Positions 47,608 through 55,926 of a stretch of 64,000 bases of DNA are shown here, one piece after another. Position 1 is the first letter of the stretch; every line of letters begins with the position of its first letter. The notes under the pieces are model-generated. The model did not search any database and was not told the origin of the DNA. It saw only the letters and a list, made by a program, of their open reading frames with translations. The translations under genes and the position numbers were made by a program. The DNA lies in NCBI RefSeq assembly GCF_003814705.1, contig NZ_RKRA01000001.1, forward strand, positions 3,664,776 through 3,728,775, written 5' to 3'. The stretch is from Georgenia muralis (GTDB lineage Bacteria; Actinomycetota; Actinomycetes; Actinomycetales; Actinomycetaceae).

Positions 47608-48912
47608 ATGAGCGACACCGTTCCGGTACCGGAGGGCCTGGCCGAGCAGGCGGCGACGATCGGGGGCCCGGAGGGCGTCCTCGACGAGCGTGCCGTCCAC
47701 GACCACATCGTGTCCTCCCTCGCCCGGCTGGACCTCGACGGCCGCAGCGTCGCGCTGGTCGTGCCGGACGGCACCCGGTCGGTGCCCATGCCGCGCCTCC
47801 TGCGCCCGGTGCACGATGCCCTGGCCGGGCGCGCCACGAAGGTGACGGTCGTCGTCGCGCTCGGTACGCACGCCGCGATGAGCGAGGAGGCCATGGGCCG
47901 GGCCTTCGGGTTCGAGCCGGGCCGGGCCGAGGAGACCTACCCGGGCTGGACGTTCGTCAACCACGAGTGGTGGCACGAGGAGACCTTCGCCGACCTCGGC
48001 GTCATCCCGGCCTCCGAGGTCAGCCGGTACTCCGGCGGCCGGCTCAACGACCGCGACATGCACGTCGTCGTCAACCGCGCAGTGGTCGAGCACGACGTCT
48101 CCCTCGTCGTCGGCCCGGTCCTGCCCCACGAGGTCGTCGGGATCTCCGGTGGCAACAAGTACTTCTTCCCCGGCCTGTCGGGGCACGACGTCATCGACCT
48201 GTCCCACTGGGTCGGCGCCCTCATCTCCTCGTACGAGATCATCGGGACGACGGGCATCACGCCGGTGCGCGCCCTCATCAACGCCGCGACCGAGCGGGTC
48301 CCGTCGGAGAAGCTCTGCGTCGCCGTCGTCACCGAGGCCGGCACGGGCGAGCTGCACTCGGTGAGCGTCGGTACGACGGAGTCCGCATGGGCGGCCGCGG
48401 CCGAGATCGCCGCCGCCTCCCACATCACCTACCTCGACCGGCCGGTCAAGCGGGTGCTGTCGATCCTGCCCGAGATGTACGAGGACATCTGGACCGGCGC
48501 CAAGGGCTTCTACAAGCTCGAGCCCGTCGTGGCCGACGGCGGGGAGGTCATCCTCTACGCCCCGCACATCACGGAGATCTCGGTGATGCACCCGGGCCTG
48601 AAGGAGATCGGCTACCACAACCGCGACTACTTCGTGAAGCAGTGGGACCGGTTCCGGGACCACCCGTGGGGCGAGCTCGCGCACTCGACGCACCTTCGCG
48701 GCATGGGCACCTACGACGCCGAGACCGCGACCGAGACCAACCGGGTCAAGGTCACCCTGGCCACCTCCGTCCCCCGGGAGCAGGTGGAGGCGGTGAACCT
48801 GTCGTGGATGGACCCCGCCGACGTCGACGTCGCCGCCCTCGAGGCCGACGCGGACACCTTCGTCGTGCACAACGCCGGTGAGGTGCTGTTCCGGCTGCGG
48901 GAGCCCAGCTGA
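47608..48912 (+). CDS. larA: Nickel-pincer-dependent racemase LarA (lactate racemase family)
   Basis: A 434-residue LarA-family protein (DUF2088) that interconverts D- and L-2-hydroxyacids using the nickel-pincer nucleotide. The cofactor-binding Lys184 (SGGNKYFFPG) and His174 and His200 (PHEVVGIS, DLSHW) fall at the same numbers I recall for Lactiplantibacillus LarA. PDGTRSVP (Asp54, Arg57) and GTHAAM (His88) are also conserved. Lactate is the default substrate, but LarA homologues act on other hydroxyacids and no lactate gene is adjacent. It seems leaderless and is coupled to larC. Confidence 0.9.
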   Translation: MSDTVPVPEGLAEQAATIGGPEGVLDERAVHDHIVSSLARLDLDGRSVALVVPDGTRSVPMPRLLRPVHDALAGRATKVTVVVALGTHAAMSEEAMGRAFGFEPGRAEETYPGWTFVNHEWWHEETFADLGVIPASEVSRYSGGRLNDRDMHVVVNRAVVEHDVSLVVGPVLPHEVVGISGGNKYFFPGLSGHDVIDLSHWVGALISSYEIIGTTGITPVRALINAATERVPSEKLCVAVVTEAGTGELHSVSVGTTESAWAAAAEIAAASHITYLDRPVKRVLSILPEMYEDIWTGAKGFYKLEPVVADGGEVILYAPHITEISVMHPGLKEIGYHNRDYFVKQWDRFRDHPWGELAHSTHLRGMGTYDAETATETNRVKVTLATSVPREQVEAVNLSWMDPADVDVAALEADADTFVVHNAGEVLFRLREPS

Positions 48913-50450
48913 GCCCCGCGCCGAGCCGTCACGCCTGGCTCGACGTCACGGCGGGCGTCGCGGGTGACATGCTGCTCGGTGCCCTCGTCGACGCCGGGGC
49001 CGACCTCGCCGTGGTCCAGCGTGCCGTCGACGCCGTCGTCCCCGGGGCGGTGCGGCTCGAGCGGTCCGAGGTGATGCGCGCCGGCCTGCGCGCCGCGAAG
49101 GTCGATGTCGTCGTCCTCGTGGACGACCCGCAGCACCGGCGGTGGACCGAGGTACGGGCGATGCTCACCGGTGCCACGCTCGACCCGCTCACACGGACAC
49201 GTGCGCTGGACGCGTTCGCCCGGCTGGCCCAGGCGGAGGGGCGCGTGCACGGCACGAGCCCGGAGGACGTCCACTTCCACGAGGTCGGGGCGCTGGACTC
49301 GATCGCCGACGTCGTGGGCACCTGCGAGGCGCTGCGGCTGCTGGACGTCGGCACCGTCAGCGCGACGGCGATCGCCGTCGGGGCGGGGCGCGCGCGTGTG
49401 GCGCACGGTGACGTCCCCGTGCCCGTCCCCGCGGTGGCCGAGCTCGTGCTCGGCTGGCCGGTCACGGCGGGCGTGCCTACGGGGCCCGACGTCGGGGCCC
49501 ACCAGCACCCTGACGACGAGCGTCCCGACCACGGCCACCGCGACGACCACACCCACCGCGACCACGACGGCGACCACGACCACGACCACGACGACCAGGA
49601 CCACGACGACCAGGACCACGACGACCAGGACCACGACGACGGCTCCGACCGCGAGCACGACGGCACCGACCCTGCCGCGGCCGCCCGGCCTCGGCAGGTC
49701 GGCGAGCTCGCCACCCCCACCGGTGTCGCCCTCGTCCGAGCTCTCGCGACGAGCGCCGGCCCCGTGCCTTCGATGACACCCGAGGCGGTCGGCGTCGGGG
49801 CGGGCACCAAGGACGTGCCCGGGAGGCCGAACGTCGTCCGCGTCGTGCTCGGGCAGCTCGCCTCCCCCCGGCCGGCACCGGGCCCGGCTGGACCGCACGG
49901 CGACGCACCCGGTACGGCCGGACCGCGCGACGAGACCCCCCAGGTCGTCCAGCTCGAGGCGAACGTCGACGACCTCGACCCGCGCCTGTGGCCCGGCGTG
50001 CTGGCAGCCGTGCTCGACGCGGGCGCCGTCGACGCCTGGCTCACCCCCATCCTCATGAAGAAGGGCCGCCCCGCCCACACCGTCCACGCGCTGTGCCCGG
50101 CCGGCGCCGCCGACGACGTCGCCACGACCCTCTTCGCCACGACGAGCACCATCGGTGTGCGCCAGCACGCGCCGCTGCACCGCCGCGTCCTGGGTCGGAC
50201 GTGGCGGGCGGTCGACGTCGGCGGCGCCCAGGTGCGGGTCAAGGTCGCTCACGACGCGGTGGTGGTGCGGCAGGTCACCCCCGAGTTCGACGACGTCGTG
50301 GCCGCGGCGGCCGAGCTAGCCCTACCCGAGCGCATCATCCTGGACCGCGCCCGGCTCGCCGCGGACGAGGCCGGGCTACGGGTGGGCAGCGCCCTCCAGG
50401 AGGACATCCAGGACGCACCCCTCGACGCACGACCACAGGAGGACCGATGA
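48909..50450 (+). CDS. larC: LarC, nickel insertase, with His/Asp-rich insertion and CTG start
   Basis: A CTP-dependent cyclometallase that inserts nickel into the pincer cofactor. The family starts are seen in HAWLDVTAGVAGDMLLGALVD, DVHFHEVGALDSIADVVG and LEANVDDLDPRLWP with MKKGRPAHTVH. Residues about 198-254 carry 14 His and many Asp, including three DHDDQ units from perfect 15-bp DNA repeats (49587-49631), probably a nickel-binding loop. The frame is open from 48882, but the only plausible start before the conserved N-terminus is CTG 48909, overlapping larA TGA as CTGA. ATG 48969 would delete the conserved first strand. The single frame contrasts with the frameshifted larC of lactobacilli. 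Confidence 0.9.
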   Translation: MSPAPSRHAWLDVTAGVAGDMLLGALVDAGADLAVVQRAVDAVVPGAVRLERSEVMRAGLRAAKVDVVVLVDDPQHRRWTEVRAMLTGATLDPLTRTRALDAFARLAQAEGRVHGTSPEDVHFHEVGALDSIADVVGTCEALRLLDVGTVSATAIAVGAGRARVAHGDVPVPVPAVAELVLGWPVTAGVPTGPDVGAHQHPDDERPDHGHRDDHTHRDHDGDHDHDHDDQDHDDQDHDDQDHDDGSDREHDGTDPAAAARPRQVGELATPTGVALVRALATSAGPVPSMTPEAVGVGAGTKDVPGRPNVVRVVLGQLASPRPAPGPAGPHGDAPGTAGPRDETPQVVQLEANVDDLDPRLWPGVLAAVLDAGAVDAWLTPILMKKGRPAHTVHALCPAGAADDVATTLFATTSTIGVRQHAPLHRRVLGRTWRAVDVGGAQVRVKVAHDAVVVRQVTPEFDDVVAAAAELALPERIILDRARLAADEAGLRVGSALQEDIQDAPLDARPQEDR

Positions 50451-51514
50451 GCACGCAGAAGAGCGACGCGGAACACCCCGAGCACGCCGAGGGTGGCCGG
50501 TACACCACGCCCGGGCAGGAGTACACGCGCGACACCCGCTACATCACCACCCGCATCACCGCCGACGGGCGCGACGGCTACCCGGTGGAGCCGGGCCGCT
50601 ACCGGCTCGTGGCCGCCCGGGCCTGCCCGTGGGCGAGCCGGGCGATCGTCGTGCGCCGCCTGCTCGGCCTCGAGGACGCGATCTCGCTCGGCCTGCCCGG
50701 CCCCACCCACGACGCCCGATCGTGGACGTTCGACCTCGACCCGGACCGCCGTGACCCGGTGCTCGGCATGGAGCGGCTCCAGGAGGCGTACTTCCGCCGG
50801 GTGCCCGGCTACCCCCGCGGGATCACGGTCCCCGCGATCGTCGATGTGCCCACCGGTGCGGTCGTCACCAACGACTTCGACCAGATGACGCTCGACCTCT
50901 CGACCCAGTGGGGCGAGCACCACCGTGCGGGGGCGCCGGACCTGTACCCGGACGCCTTGCGGGACGAGATCGACGCGGTCAACCGGCGAGTCTTCGCCCA
51001 GGTCAACAACGGCGTCTACCGGTGCGGGTTCGCCGGGTCACAGGAGGCGTACGACCGCGCGTACGACCGCCTGTTCACCGCGCTGGACTGGCTGGAGGAG
51101 CGCCTCGCCGGGCGCCGGTACCTCGTCGGGGAGTCCATCACCGAGGCCGACGTCCGCCTGTTCACCACACTCGTCCGGTTCGACCCCGTCTACCACAACC
51201 ACTTCCGGTGCAACCGGAACAAGCTCACCGAGATGCCCGCCCTGTGGGCCTATGCCCGGGACCTGTTCCAGACGCCGGGCTTCGGCGACACTGTCGACTT
51301 CCGGCAGATCAAGCAGCACTACTACCTCGTGCACACGGACATCAACCCCACCGGGATCGTCCCCCGGGGCCCCGACCTCGCCGGCTGGCTCACGCCGCAC
51401 GGGCGGGAGGTGCTCGGCGGGCGGCCGTTCGGCGACGGCACGCCGCCCGGACCGGTCCGACCCGGTGAGGGGGTCGACCCGGCCGGGACGGCCGCGGGCG
51501 CTACTGGTAGCTGA
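50447..51514 (+). CDS. Xi-class glutathione transferase / thiol-hydroquinone reductase
   Basis: A 355-residue protein of the glutathionyl-hydroquinone reductase type (YqjG, ECM4). The catalytic Cys60 is in ARACPWASRAIV; PAIVDVPTGAVVTNDF and the C-terminal domain with YHNHFRCNRNKL and KQHYYLVHTDINPTGIVP are diagnostic. Family members strip thiols from quinone adducts. This organism should use mycothiol, so the thiol is uncertain. ATG 50447 overlaps the larC stop by ATGA, making it the third gene of the larA-larC operon. Its stop overlaps the convergent lipoprotein gene by 14 bp. Confidence 0.88.
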   Translation: MSTQKSDAEHPEHAEGGRYTTPGQEYTRDTRYITTRITADGRDGYPVEPGRYRLVAARACPWASRAIVVRRLLGLEDAISLGLPGPTHDARSWTFDLDPDRRDPVLGMERLQEAYFRRVPGYPRGITVPAIVDVPTGAVVTNDFDQMTLDLSTQWGEHHRAGAPDLYPDALRDEIDAVNRRVFAQVNNGVYRCGFAGSQEAYDRAYDRLFTALDWLEERLAGRRYLVGESITEADVRLFTTLVRFDPVYHNHFRCNRNKLTEMPALWAYARDLFQTPGFGDTVDFRQIKQHYYLVHTDINPTGIVPRGPDLAGWLTPHGREVLGGRPFGDGTPPGPVRPGEGVDPAGTAAGATGS

Positions 51515-53327
51515 TGAAGTTCGGCACCGGCTGCACCTGCATCGTCTGCTCCGGCGTGAGCATGGGGACGTCCTCGTCGTAGAAGTTCTTCCATCCCCAC
51601 CACGGCACGGAGGGCGCGTTGGCGCGCAGCGTCGCCCAGGTGCCCTGCTTGGCTCCCTGACCGCCCTGCCCGTCTGCGTGGATGAGGACGGCGAGCTCGC
51701 TGCGTGACTGGTCGACGGTGTCGACGCCCGGGATCATCCGCACCTGGAACTGGTGGAGGACGAGGAGCTTCTGCGGCAGGGCACGGTCGCGGGTGAGGTC
51801 GGCGAGGTAGGTGACCACCTGGTTGACCTCGGCGACGTCGACCTGGCCGATCTGGCGCATGTGCACCTCGTCCGGGCCGAGACGCCACTCCGGGTCGAGG
51901 GCGAGGCCCACGTTGGGCATCGCGAGGAGCTCCTCGTAGCGCCGGGCCTGGGTGACGAAGTCCGTGCGGCCAGGCTGGAGGTCCAGGACGACGTAGAGGC
52001 CCTGCTGGTGCGCGAGGTCGACGAGCGGGCGCAGCTCCTCTACCGGGCGCTCGCGGGAGTAGTTGCCGTCGTCGCCGGGCCCGGCCGAGGCGACCGTGGA
52101 GATGATCTCCAGGGCGGGGACGACGGTCGTGTCGGTCAGCGCCTCGTAGGGCGCCGCGTGCGCGCGGGCGCGCTCCACGGTGGCCTCGGGCCCCTGCTCG
52201 CCGAGCACCCCGAGCGCGGACGTGACGGGGCTGCCGTAGAGCGCGACGTAGGTCTTCCCGGGCAGGACGAGCTGGCCGCCGCCGGGAAGCTCGGTCCCGG
52301 TCGCCGCGGTCCGGGTCCGCCACTCCAGCGTGCCCGGGTCGCCGAACGGGGCGCCCAGCCCGACGACGACACCCGGCTCGTTCGCGGCCGTCTCCTGGAC
52401 CGTGGTGCTCGTCGCGCGCGGGTCACCCCCGGGCACGGTCTGCACCCGCGCGCCGGCGGTGCGGGCGTTGGCGACGGCGGCCGCCTGAGCCGGGTCACCG
52501 GTCGTCATCACCACCACGTCCGACGCGGCCGGGTCGGGCCGCTCCGTCGCGGGAAGCTCGGCGCCGGAGTCCTCGCCGTCGTCCTCGGTGGTGTCCTCTC
52601 CTGGTCCGGTGGGCTCGCTCCCCGGGGCCGTCCCGTCAGCGGGTCCAGCCCCCTCGCCGCTCGCCTGGCCGGCCGGGTCGCCGGTCGCCGGCGCGGTCGC
52701 AGCCCCGGCCTCCGTGGCAGGCGCGCTCTCGCCGCCCTCGCCGTCCGCGGGCGAGGAGCTCTCAGCGGCCGGTGCCGGGTCGGCCGCCGCGAGCAGGGCG
52801 GGCTCGCCGGGGTCGAGCGCGACGACGGCGGCCACCGCACCGTCGGGGGCGACCGGCTCGACAGGCGCCGACGCACCGACGAGCTCGGCCAGCGCAGCGT
52901 CGTCCTGCGGTGCGTCGACAACCTCCACCCCGCCGGCGGGGTCCGACACCTCTCCGACCACGAGGACCGAGCGGGCGCCCAGGCGCTCGAGCTCCGCCGT
53001 CGTCGCCGGGCCGTCGAGGAGCACCGGGACGCCGAGCGCGAAGGCCGCGGAGGCGCCACGGAGCGCGTCCGCCTCGCTCGCGAGGACGACCACCTCGGCG
53101 TCGGTGAAGAACGTGGCGGAGGTCTGGGCGGCGAGGTCCGCCGCACCGTCGGCGCCGAGGACGGCGGTGGCGGGAGGTGCGGCCACCGTCGCGACGACGG
53201 CGGGATCGGCCGACTCGCTCGGACGTCCGGCGGTACCGAGCTCCTTGCCCTCGGTGTCCGTGCACCCGGCAAGCGCCAGGGCGGCGGCCGCGAGGGCGGC
53301 GGGAACGGTGCGTCGAGACGGGCGCAT
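51501..53327 (-). CDS. Lipoprotein with cell-wall-binding-2-like region and C-terminal barrel-like domain
   Basis: A 608-residue exported lipoprotein. The signal ends at lipobox LAGC (about residue 20). Residues 50-180 resemble a CW_binding_2 unit (VVVLASEADALRGASAAFALGVPVLL, TTAELERLGARSVLVVG) and a second partial unit follows the linker. A Ser/Gly/Glu-rich linker spans about 190-265. The C-terminal 280 residues look like a TIM-barrel-type domain (VVPALEIIST, GLYVVLDLQPGR, NVGLALDPEWRLG, KLLVLHQFQVRMI, WWGWKNFYDED). Trp, Glu and Asp on strand ends suggest a glycosidase-like fold, but no known family is clear. It may act on or anchor to the wall. Confidence 0.75.
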   Translation of the reverse strand: MRPSRRTVPAALAAAALALAGCTDTEGKELGTAGRPSESADPAVVATVAAPPATAVLGADGAADLAAQTSATFFTDAEVVVLASEADALRGASAAFALGVPVLLDGPATTAELERLGARSVLVVGEVSDPAGGVEVVDAPQDDAALAELVGASAPVEPVAPDGAVAAVVALDPGEPALLAAADPAPAAESSSPADGEGGESAPATEAGAATAPATGDPAGQASGEGAGPADGTAPGSEPTGPGEDTTEDDGEDSGAELPATERPDPAASDVVVMTTGDPAQAAAVANARTAGARVQTVPGGDPRATSTTVQETAANEPGVVVGLGAPFGDPGTLEWRTRTAATGTELPGGGQLVLPGKTYVALYGSPVTSALGVLGEQGPEATVERARAHAAPYEALTDTTVVPALEIISTVASAGPGDDGNYSRERPVEELRPLVDLAHQQGLYVVLDLQPGRTDFVTQARRYEELLAMPNVGLALDPEWRLGPDEVHMRQIGQVDVAEVNQVVTYLADLTRDRALPQKLLVLHQFQVRMIPGVDTVDQSRSELAVLIHADGQGGQGAKQGTWATLRANAPSVPWWGWKNFYDEDVPMLTPEQTMQVQPVPNFISYQ

Positions 53328-53673
53328 GCTCTCCTCAGAAGTTCTGTCGGCGGTCCTTCCAGGGTACGGCCCGCCCCCGACAGCCGGCGCGGGCGCGCGC
53401 CGGGAGATCCGCCACAGGGCGAGCCCCGCGACACGGGGCGTGCCGCGCCGCGCGCCTCTCTCTCGCCGCAACGCCGCGCCGTGCGCCTCCCTCTGCCGCA
53501 ACGCCGCGCCGCGCCCCTCCCCCGCCGGCACGCCGCACCACACCACCCTCGCCGCCACGGGCGCCACCGCCGTCGGCTGAGAGGATCGCCACCGCGGCCC
53601 CGCGGGGAAGGTTCCCCGCCGAGTCCCTGTTGCACAGGCGAGAGGACCGTCGGACCACGGGAGAGGACGAGGG
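53328..53673. other. Intergenic region with 30-bp tandem repeats
   Basis: 346 bp between the divergent lipoprotein and LLM oxidoreductase genes. It includes the short lipoprotein leader, the repeat block described separately (53441-53530), and the LLM ribosome site (GAGGACGAGGG) just before ATG 53674. No coding-like frame was seen. Confidence 0.55.
53441..53530. repeat. Three tandem 30-bp GC-rich repeats
   Basis: Units begin at 53441, 53471 and 53501 and a partial one at 53531, each built on GCCGCGCCGYGCGCCTC and a pyrimidine-rich tail ending GCCGCA. Units differ at a few bases. They lie outside genes. Confidence 0.7.
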
Positions 53674-54564
53674 ATGCCGGACTACGGCCACGAGATGCGC
53701 GGCGGCGCGTTCATCACCCCCTCGGCCCGCGACGCCGCGGGCACGGTCCGCCTCGCCATGACGGCCGAGGACGCCGGTCTCGACGTCGTCGCCTTCCAGG
53801 ACCACCCCTACCAGCCGGCGTTCCTCGACGCCTGGACGCTGCTCTCGTGGGTCGGGGCGCGCACCTCGCGCGTCCACCTCATGCCCGACGTCGCGAACCT
53901 CCCCCTGCGACCACCGGCCGTCCTCGCACGCTCGGCGGCGAGCCTCGACCTCCTCACCGGTGGCCGGGTCGAGCTGGGCCTCGGCGCCGGCGCCTTCTGG
54001 GACGCGATCGTCGCCATGGGGGGGTCCCGCCTCAGCCCGGGCGACGCCGTCGACGCTCTCGCTGAGGCGATCGACGTCATCCACGAGCTGTGGGACCCCA
54101 CGCGCCGCCTCGTGCGCGCCGGCGGCGTGCACCACCACCTCGACGGTGCGAAGCCCGGTCCGGCTCCCGCGCACCCGGTCCCGATCTGGATCGGGGCTGT
54201 GCGCCCCCGGATGCTGAGGCTGACCGGGCGTCTCGGCGACGGCTGGGTGCCGAGCTCGGCCTACCTGCCGCCGTCCGACCTCGCCGCCCCGAACGCCGTC
54301 ATCGACGACGCGGCCCGCGCCGCGGGCCGGGAGCCGTCGGACGTGCGGCGCCTGTACAACATCGGCGGGGACTTCTCGCCGGGCGCGGGATTCCTCCGTG
54401 GCCCAGCGCCGGTCTGGGCCGAGCAGCTGGCCGAGGTCGCGCTGACCCACGGGACGAGCACCTTCATCGTCGCCGCCGACACCGACGACGACATCCGGCG
54501 CTTCGGCCACGAGGTGATGCCGGACCTGCGCGAGCGGGTCGCTGCCGAGCGGTCGACGCGGTGA
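53674..54564 (+). CDS. LLM-class oxidoreductase (F420- or FMN-dependent)
   Basis: A 296-residue luciferase-like monooxygenase-fold oxidoreductase. The N-terminus GAFITPSARDAAGTVRLA, VAFQDHPY, RPPAVLARSAASLDLLTGGRVELGLGAG and the C-terminal VPIWIGAVRPRMLRLTGRLGDGW are characteristic. Actinobacterial members mostly use F420. The substrate is unknown. GAGGACGAGGG precedes ATG 53674. A thioredoxin gene overlaps its stop by GTGA, so the two may act together. Confidence 0.87.
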   Translation: MPDYGHEMRGGAFITPSARDAAGTVRLAMTAEDAGLDVVAFQDHPYQPAFLDAWTLLSWVGARTSRVHLMPDVANLPLRPPAVLARSAASLDLLTGGRVELGLGAGAFWDAIVAMGGSRLSPGDAVDALAEAIDVIHELWDPTRRLVRAGGVHHHLDGAKPGPAPAHPVPIWIGAVRPRMLRLTGRLGDGWVPSSAYLPPSDLAAPNAVIDDAARAAGREPSDVRRLYNIGGDFSPGAGFLRGPAPVWAEQLAEVALTHGTSTFIVAADTDDDIRRFGHEVMPDLRERVAAERSTR

Positions 54565-54890
54565 GCGGCGTCCTCAGCGCCGCCGACCTCGGAACCGCCA
54601 GGCTCGGCGACCGGGCGACGATCGTCCAGGTCTCCAGCGCCTTCTGCGCACCGTGCCGGGCAGCACGAAACGTGGCGGCACGCGTCGCGGGGACGAGCGA
54701 CGGGGTGACCCACGTCGAGCTCGACGTCGCCGGCCACGAGGAGCTCGCCGAGCGCCTCCGGGTCACCGCGACGCCGACCGTCCTCGTCCTCGACCGCGAC
54801 GGGGGCGTCCGGCACCGGCTCGTGGGCGTGCCACGGCTGGCGTGGCTGCGGGCCGGCGTCGACGAGGCAGCCGCCGCCGTCCCGCGGTAG
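54561..54890 (+). CDS. Small thioredoxin-like protein
   Basis: A 109-residue thioredoxin-fold protein. The redox site CAPC is in SSAFCAPCRAARNVA and the cis-Pro is in VTATPTVLVLDRDG, followed by GVRHRLVGVPR. It has no signal peptide, so it is cytosolic. GTG 54561 overlaps the LLM oxidoreductase stop (GTGA), indicating translational coupling. It could reduce the oxidoreductase or a partner; this is inference from position. Confidence 0.87.
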   Translation: MSGVLSAADLGTARLGDRATIVQVSSAFCAPCRAARNVAARVAGTSDGVTHVELDVAGHEELAERLRVTATPTVLVLDRDGGVRHRLVGVPRLAWLRAGVDEAAAAVPR

Positions 54891-54981
54891 ACGGAACGTC
54901 ACGGACGAAGGTCCTGCACCGCGTGTGACGTCTGCCCCAGGATGGGGTCGTCAGAGTCGACACAAACAGGAGGACCCGCAC

Positions 54982-55737
54982 ATGTCGTTCCAGGACAAGG
55001 TCGCGATCGTCACCGGCGGTGGCTCGGGGCTCGGAGAAGCGATCGGCAAGGAGCTCGCCGCCAAGGGCGCCAAGGTCGTGCTCAGCGACATCAACCTCGC
55101 CGCCGCCCAGCGCGTGGTGGACGAGATCACCACCGCCGGCGGCACCGCCTCCGCCGTCGAGCAGGACACCGCCGTCAAGGCGGACTCGGAGAAGGTGGTC
55201 CGCTACGCCGTCGAGACCTACGGCGCACTCCATCTCGCGGTCAACAACGCGGGTATCGGCGGCAAGAACGCGCCCGCGGGCGAGACGGACCTCGACGAGT
55301 GGGACAAGGTCATCGGGATCAACCTCAACGGCGTCCTCTACGGGATGCGCTACCAGATCCCGGAGATGCTCAAGGCGGGCGCGGAACGCAGCGCCATCGT
55401 CAACATGGCCTCGATCCACGGCTCCGTCGCGGCCCTGGGCAACGGCGCGTACACCGCCGCCAAGCACGGCGTCGTCGGGATCACCAGGAACGCGGCGGCC
55501 GAGTACGGACCCCAGGGCCTGCGCATCAACTCGGTCGGACCGGGCTACATCCACACGCCCCTGCTCGACAACAACCTCACACCCGAGGTCATGGAGATGC
55601 TCGCCGGCAAGCACCCGCTCGGACGTCTCGGCCGCGCGGAGGAGGTCGCGCACCTCGTGTGCTTCCTGCTGTCGGAGGACGCCTCGTTCATCACGGGCGG
55701 GTACTACCTCGTCGACGGCGGGTACACCACGGTCTGA
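54982..55737 (+). CDS. Short-chain dehydrogenase/reductase
   Basis: A 251-residue classical SDR using NAD(P)H. The cofactor motif TGGGSGLGEAIG, the NNAG motif (VNNAGIGG), the catalytic Ser in NMASIHGS, and YTAAK are present. LSDI after the second strand suggests NAD rather than NADP, because an Asp is at the key position. CAGGAGGA lies before ATG 54982. The substrate is unknown. The gene is 91 bp after the thioredoxin gene. Confidence 0.9.
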   Translation: MSFQDKVAIVTGGGSGLGEAIGKELAAKGAKVVLSDINLAAAQRVVDEITTAGGTASAVEQDTAVKADSEKVVRYAVETYGALHLAVNNAGIGGKNAPAGETDLDEWDKVIGINLNGVLYGMRYQIPEMLKAGAERSAIVNMASIHGSVAALGNGAYTAAKHGVVGITRNAAAEYGPQGLRINSVGPGYIHTPLLDNNLTPEVMEMLAGKHPLGRLGRAEEVAHLVCFLLSEDASFITGGYYLVDGGYTTV

Positions 55738-55809
55738 GCCCGGCCGTCCCACGCCAGGGTCCGCCGTCGGCTCGTCCGACCGGCGGACCTTGCCGGTCCG
55801 CGCCACACG

Positions 55810-55920
55810 CTTGTGGTCGGCGCGATGACGCTGTGGTCGGCGCGTTGACGCCGCGTTCGAGGCCATGTACGTCGAGATGAACGGGCTGTGGCCGGCGCGA
55901 TCAGGCTGTGGCCGGCGCCG
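55810..55920. repeat. Four copies of a CTGTGGYCGGCGCG element
   Basis: Copies at about 55810, 55829, 55884 and 55904; each pair is spaced 19-20 bp. They lie in the 189-bp gap between the convergent SDR and HAD genes. No strong hairpin is formed within a unit. Confidence 0.55.
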
Positions 55921-55926
55921 TCGTCC

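Noticed and set aside
49587-49631. CRISPR-like array (15-bp direct repeats); also considered for 53441-53530 and 58771-58905
   Set aside because: Units are adjacent with no unique spacers, and two of the three arrays are in frame within genes.
48969-50450. larC starting at the first ATG
   Set aside because: This start would remove the conserved N-terminal strand (WLDVTAGVAGD) of LarC, so the upstream CTG was preferred.
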